DNA of 23,418 nucleotides, taken from the IMG/VR virus record IMGVR_UViG_3300011116_000054, positions 1 through 23,418 of that record. The stretch is one strand, 5' to 3'. This DNA is from a virus. This document shows, piece after piece, positions 22,263 to 23,418 of this stretch (position 1 is its first letter; each line of letters begins with the position of its first letter). A program made the translations under genes and the position numbers. The notes under the pieces are model-generated. The model was not told the DNA's origin. It saw nothing but the letters and a program-made list of their open reading frames with translations, and did not search any database.

Positions 22263-23418
22263 TTAGATGAACTGTCTGTCTTTTTCTGCAAGGAGTTCAT
22301 CTATGTTGATGACCTTGCGCTTGCCCCGTTCATAGCGGGACAAAAATGGATTCTTCAAGTGATGGGCGGTATGGATACCTTGCGATAGCCATTCACGTAC
22401 TTTGATTTCACAGAACCAGAGCGCCATCACCATATCGGTCTTACCCTTGGTCGTAGGCGACCAGGTAATAAGTTGTTCTATAAGACTCTTGATATTTTCT
22501 GTTTGGTCTGATGGAAGATGAATCAGATTATCTCTATGATGCTTTCCATCTTGCTGCTTGGTACCAAAGAGGGTGGACATAGAAGCCACACCAAAGCCTG
22601 CATCCCACTTGTTATTACCAGTGTGGTGCTCTCTTAGTACAGTTCCTTTGGATGCAAGGAATTGTCTAATTCCCTCATCTTGCGTGAGAAAAGATTGAAA
22701 GGCATTGCGCTCGACGATCCATTCCGAAGGCGCATATACGTTAGTCCAATCGGTAATGAGTTGTCGGATTTGTGCAGGCGTAGGACGCGTAATCTTGATA
22801 GCGTCAACAATGTAGCGCTTATGAGATATGCGATCAACTGCATAACAGACCGCCGCTGTGTCTCCGACCATTGCAGGGTCGAGTCCACAAACAAAACTGA
22901 AACCGTTGAGGTCTTTGGGATGACCTGGACTGCCAGGCACCAATCGACCTGCTTTTCGCATTCCATCGATAGAGCCTTTCACACATACAGGGTCAAAGAT
23001 TGCATCATCAGATATATCTTGCTGTTGATAAATCAGCGCCCACGTACTTGCATCCATCGCTTGACGTTCAGCATAGAGATGCTTACCGTTCCAGCGTGGA
23101 TAGAGGCCGTCTTCTGTTTTCTCAGATTCGTCTTGTCCATCAAAGGCCATATCAGAGTAAGGCCAGAGGGTAACCCACTTGTTATGATCTTCGTGGGTTT
23201 CAAGTAGGGCTGGCATAGCCAGATAGGTCCAGGGAACTAAGCCACCTGGATAGCGGTCTGGACTACGTAATTCTTTATAGAGGTCTACGGCTGATACACG
23301 GGTACCTACCACAATCAACTTACCAGTAGGGTTGAGACGTGATCTAACGTCTTGGGTAAGCCACTTGATTTGCCGTTCAAAGTCATTGGCGTTAGCAAGT
23401 GTTACTGCGTCATCTATG
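22263..23418 (-). CDS. terL: Terminase large subunit (5' end outside the window)
   Basis: The motor and nuclease of DNA packaging. The frame runs off the right edge; 384 residues are visible, beginning IDDAVTLANANDFERQ. This opening IDDA looks like the end of Walker B, with IVVGTR about 32 residues later as the coupling motif III. The RNase H-like nuclease domain follows: FVCGLDPAM (D180 of the visible part), WIVERNAF (E236) and KTDMVMALWF (D328) are the three acidic metal-ligand positions expected. A TTG at 23318 is an internal codon and not the start. The Walker A part is lost to the window edge. The combination of motifs makes the call firm. Confidence 0.93.
   Translation of the reverse strand, partial: IDDAVTLANANDFERQIKWLTQDVRSRLNPTGKLIVVGTRVSAVDLYKELRSPDRYPGGLVPWTYLAMPALLETHEDHNKWVTLWPYSDMAFDGQDESEKTEDGLYPRWNGKHLYAERQAMDASTWALIYQQQDISDDAIFDPVCVKGSIDGMRKAGRLVPGSPGHPKDLNGFSFVCGLDPAMVGDTAAVCYAVDRISHKRYIVDAIKITRPTPAQIRQLITDWTNVYAPSEWIVERNAFQSFLTQDEGIRQFLASKGTVLREHHTGNNKWDAGFGVASMSTLFGTKQQDGKHHRDNLIHLPSDQTENIKSLIEQLITWSPTTKGKTDMVMALWFCEIKVREWLSQGIHTAHHLKNPFLSRYERGKRKVINIDELLAEKDRQFI

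Noticed and set aside
22662-23207. 181-codon plus-strand frame opposite the terminase
   Set aside because: It is fully opposite the terminase nuclease domain, whose motifs fix the real frame. No known domain is visible and no ribosome site stands out.

Overview
The window is a stretch of a tailed double-stranded DNA bacteriophage genome: the packaging, head, and neck or fibre genes. Every gene I can support lies on the minus strand, so genes are read from high to low coordinates. Genes are packed tightly, with many one-base (TAATG, TGATG) or four-base (ATGA, GTGA, TTGA) stop/start overlaps and Shine-Dalgarno sites of the AAGGAG/GGAGG type. The terminase and the N4-gp56-type capsid call are the firmest. 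Several sequence patterns in the large head-associated proteins (for example a WW pair before an R-rich helix, and a YFIYPG block) are ones I remember from phages of Actinobacteria. With the moderate GC content this suggests a phage of a low-GC aquatic actinobacterium, but the host is inference from memory. No integrase, repressor, tRNA or CRISPR was seen. I recognise no tape measure or tail tube gene, so a short-tailed (podovirus-like) particle is the simplest reading; tail genes could still lie beyond the left edge.

Layout in order of transcription. (1) 23418-19144: large terminase (N-terminus outside the window), a Lys/Ala-rich protein, a 55-aa Lys-rich protein, the probable portal, a 43-aa basic protein, a 72-aa protein with one hydrophobic helix and a 137-aa Pro/Gly-rich protein. 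(2) 19144-10563: a 1613-aa protein followed by 227-, 524- and 492-aa helical proteins, read as an internal-virion (ejection) module placed between portal and capsid. (3) 10562-9023: a non-coding gap with two RNA hairpins, then scaffold and major capsid protein, then a GC-rich GCAA-loop hairpin. (4) 8961-6648: a post-capsid protein, a zinc-ribbon protein, six very small and mostly basic proteins joined by overlapping stop and start codons, then two neck- or baseplate-like proteins. (5) 6651-4629: a collagen-like protein of 89 unbroken GXY triplets, directly followed by a GT4-type glycosyltransferase. (6) 4669-85: a head-tail adaptor-like protein, then small surface or fibre proteins including four genes that share one C-terminal domain ending in LYG(I/V), with a 69-aa fibre-linked protein between them. 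The start of a zinc-finger, HNH-like reading frame runs off the left edge.

Working together, terminase and portal package DNA into a shell built by scaffold and capsid protein, and the large helical proteins probably ride inside and leave with the DNA. The adaptor closes the head, while the collagen-like fibre (probably sugar-coated by the adjacent glycosyltransferase) and the LYGIK-family proteins form the surface that meets the host.
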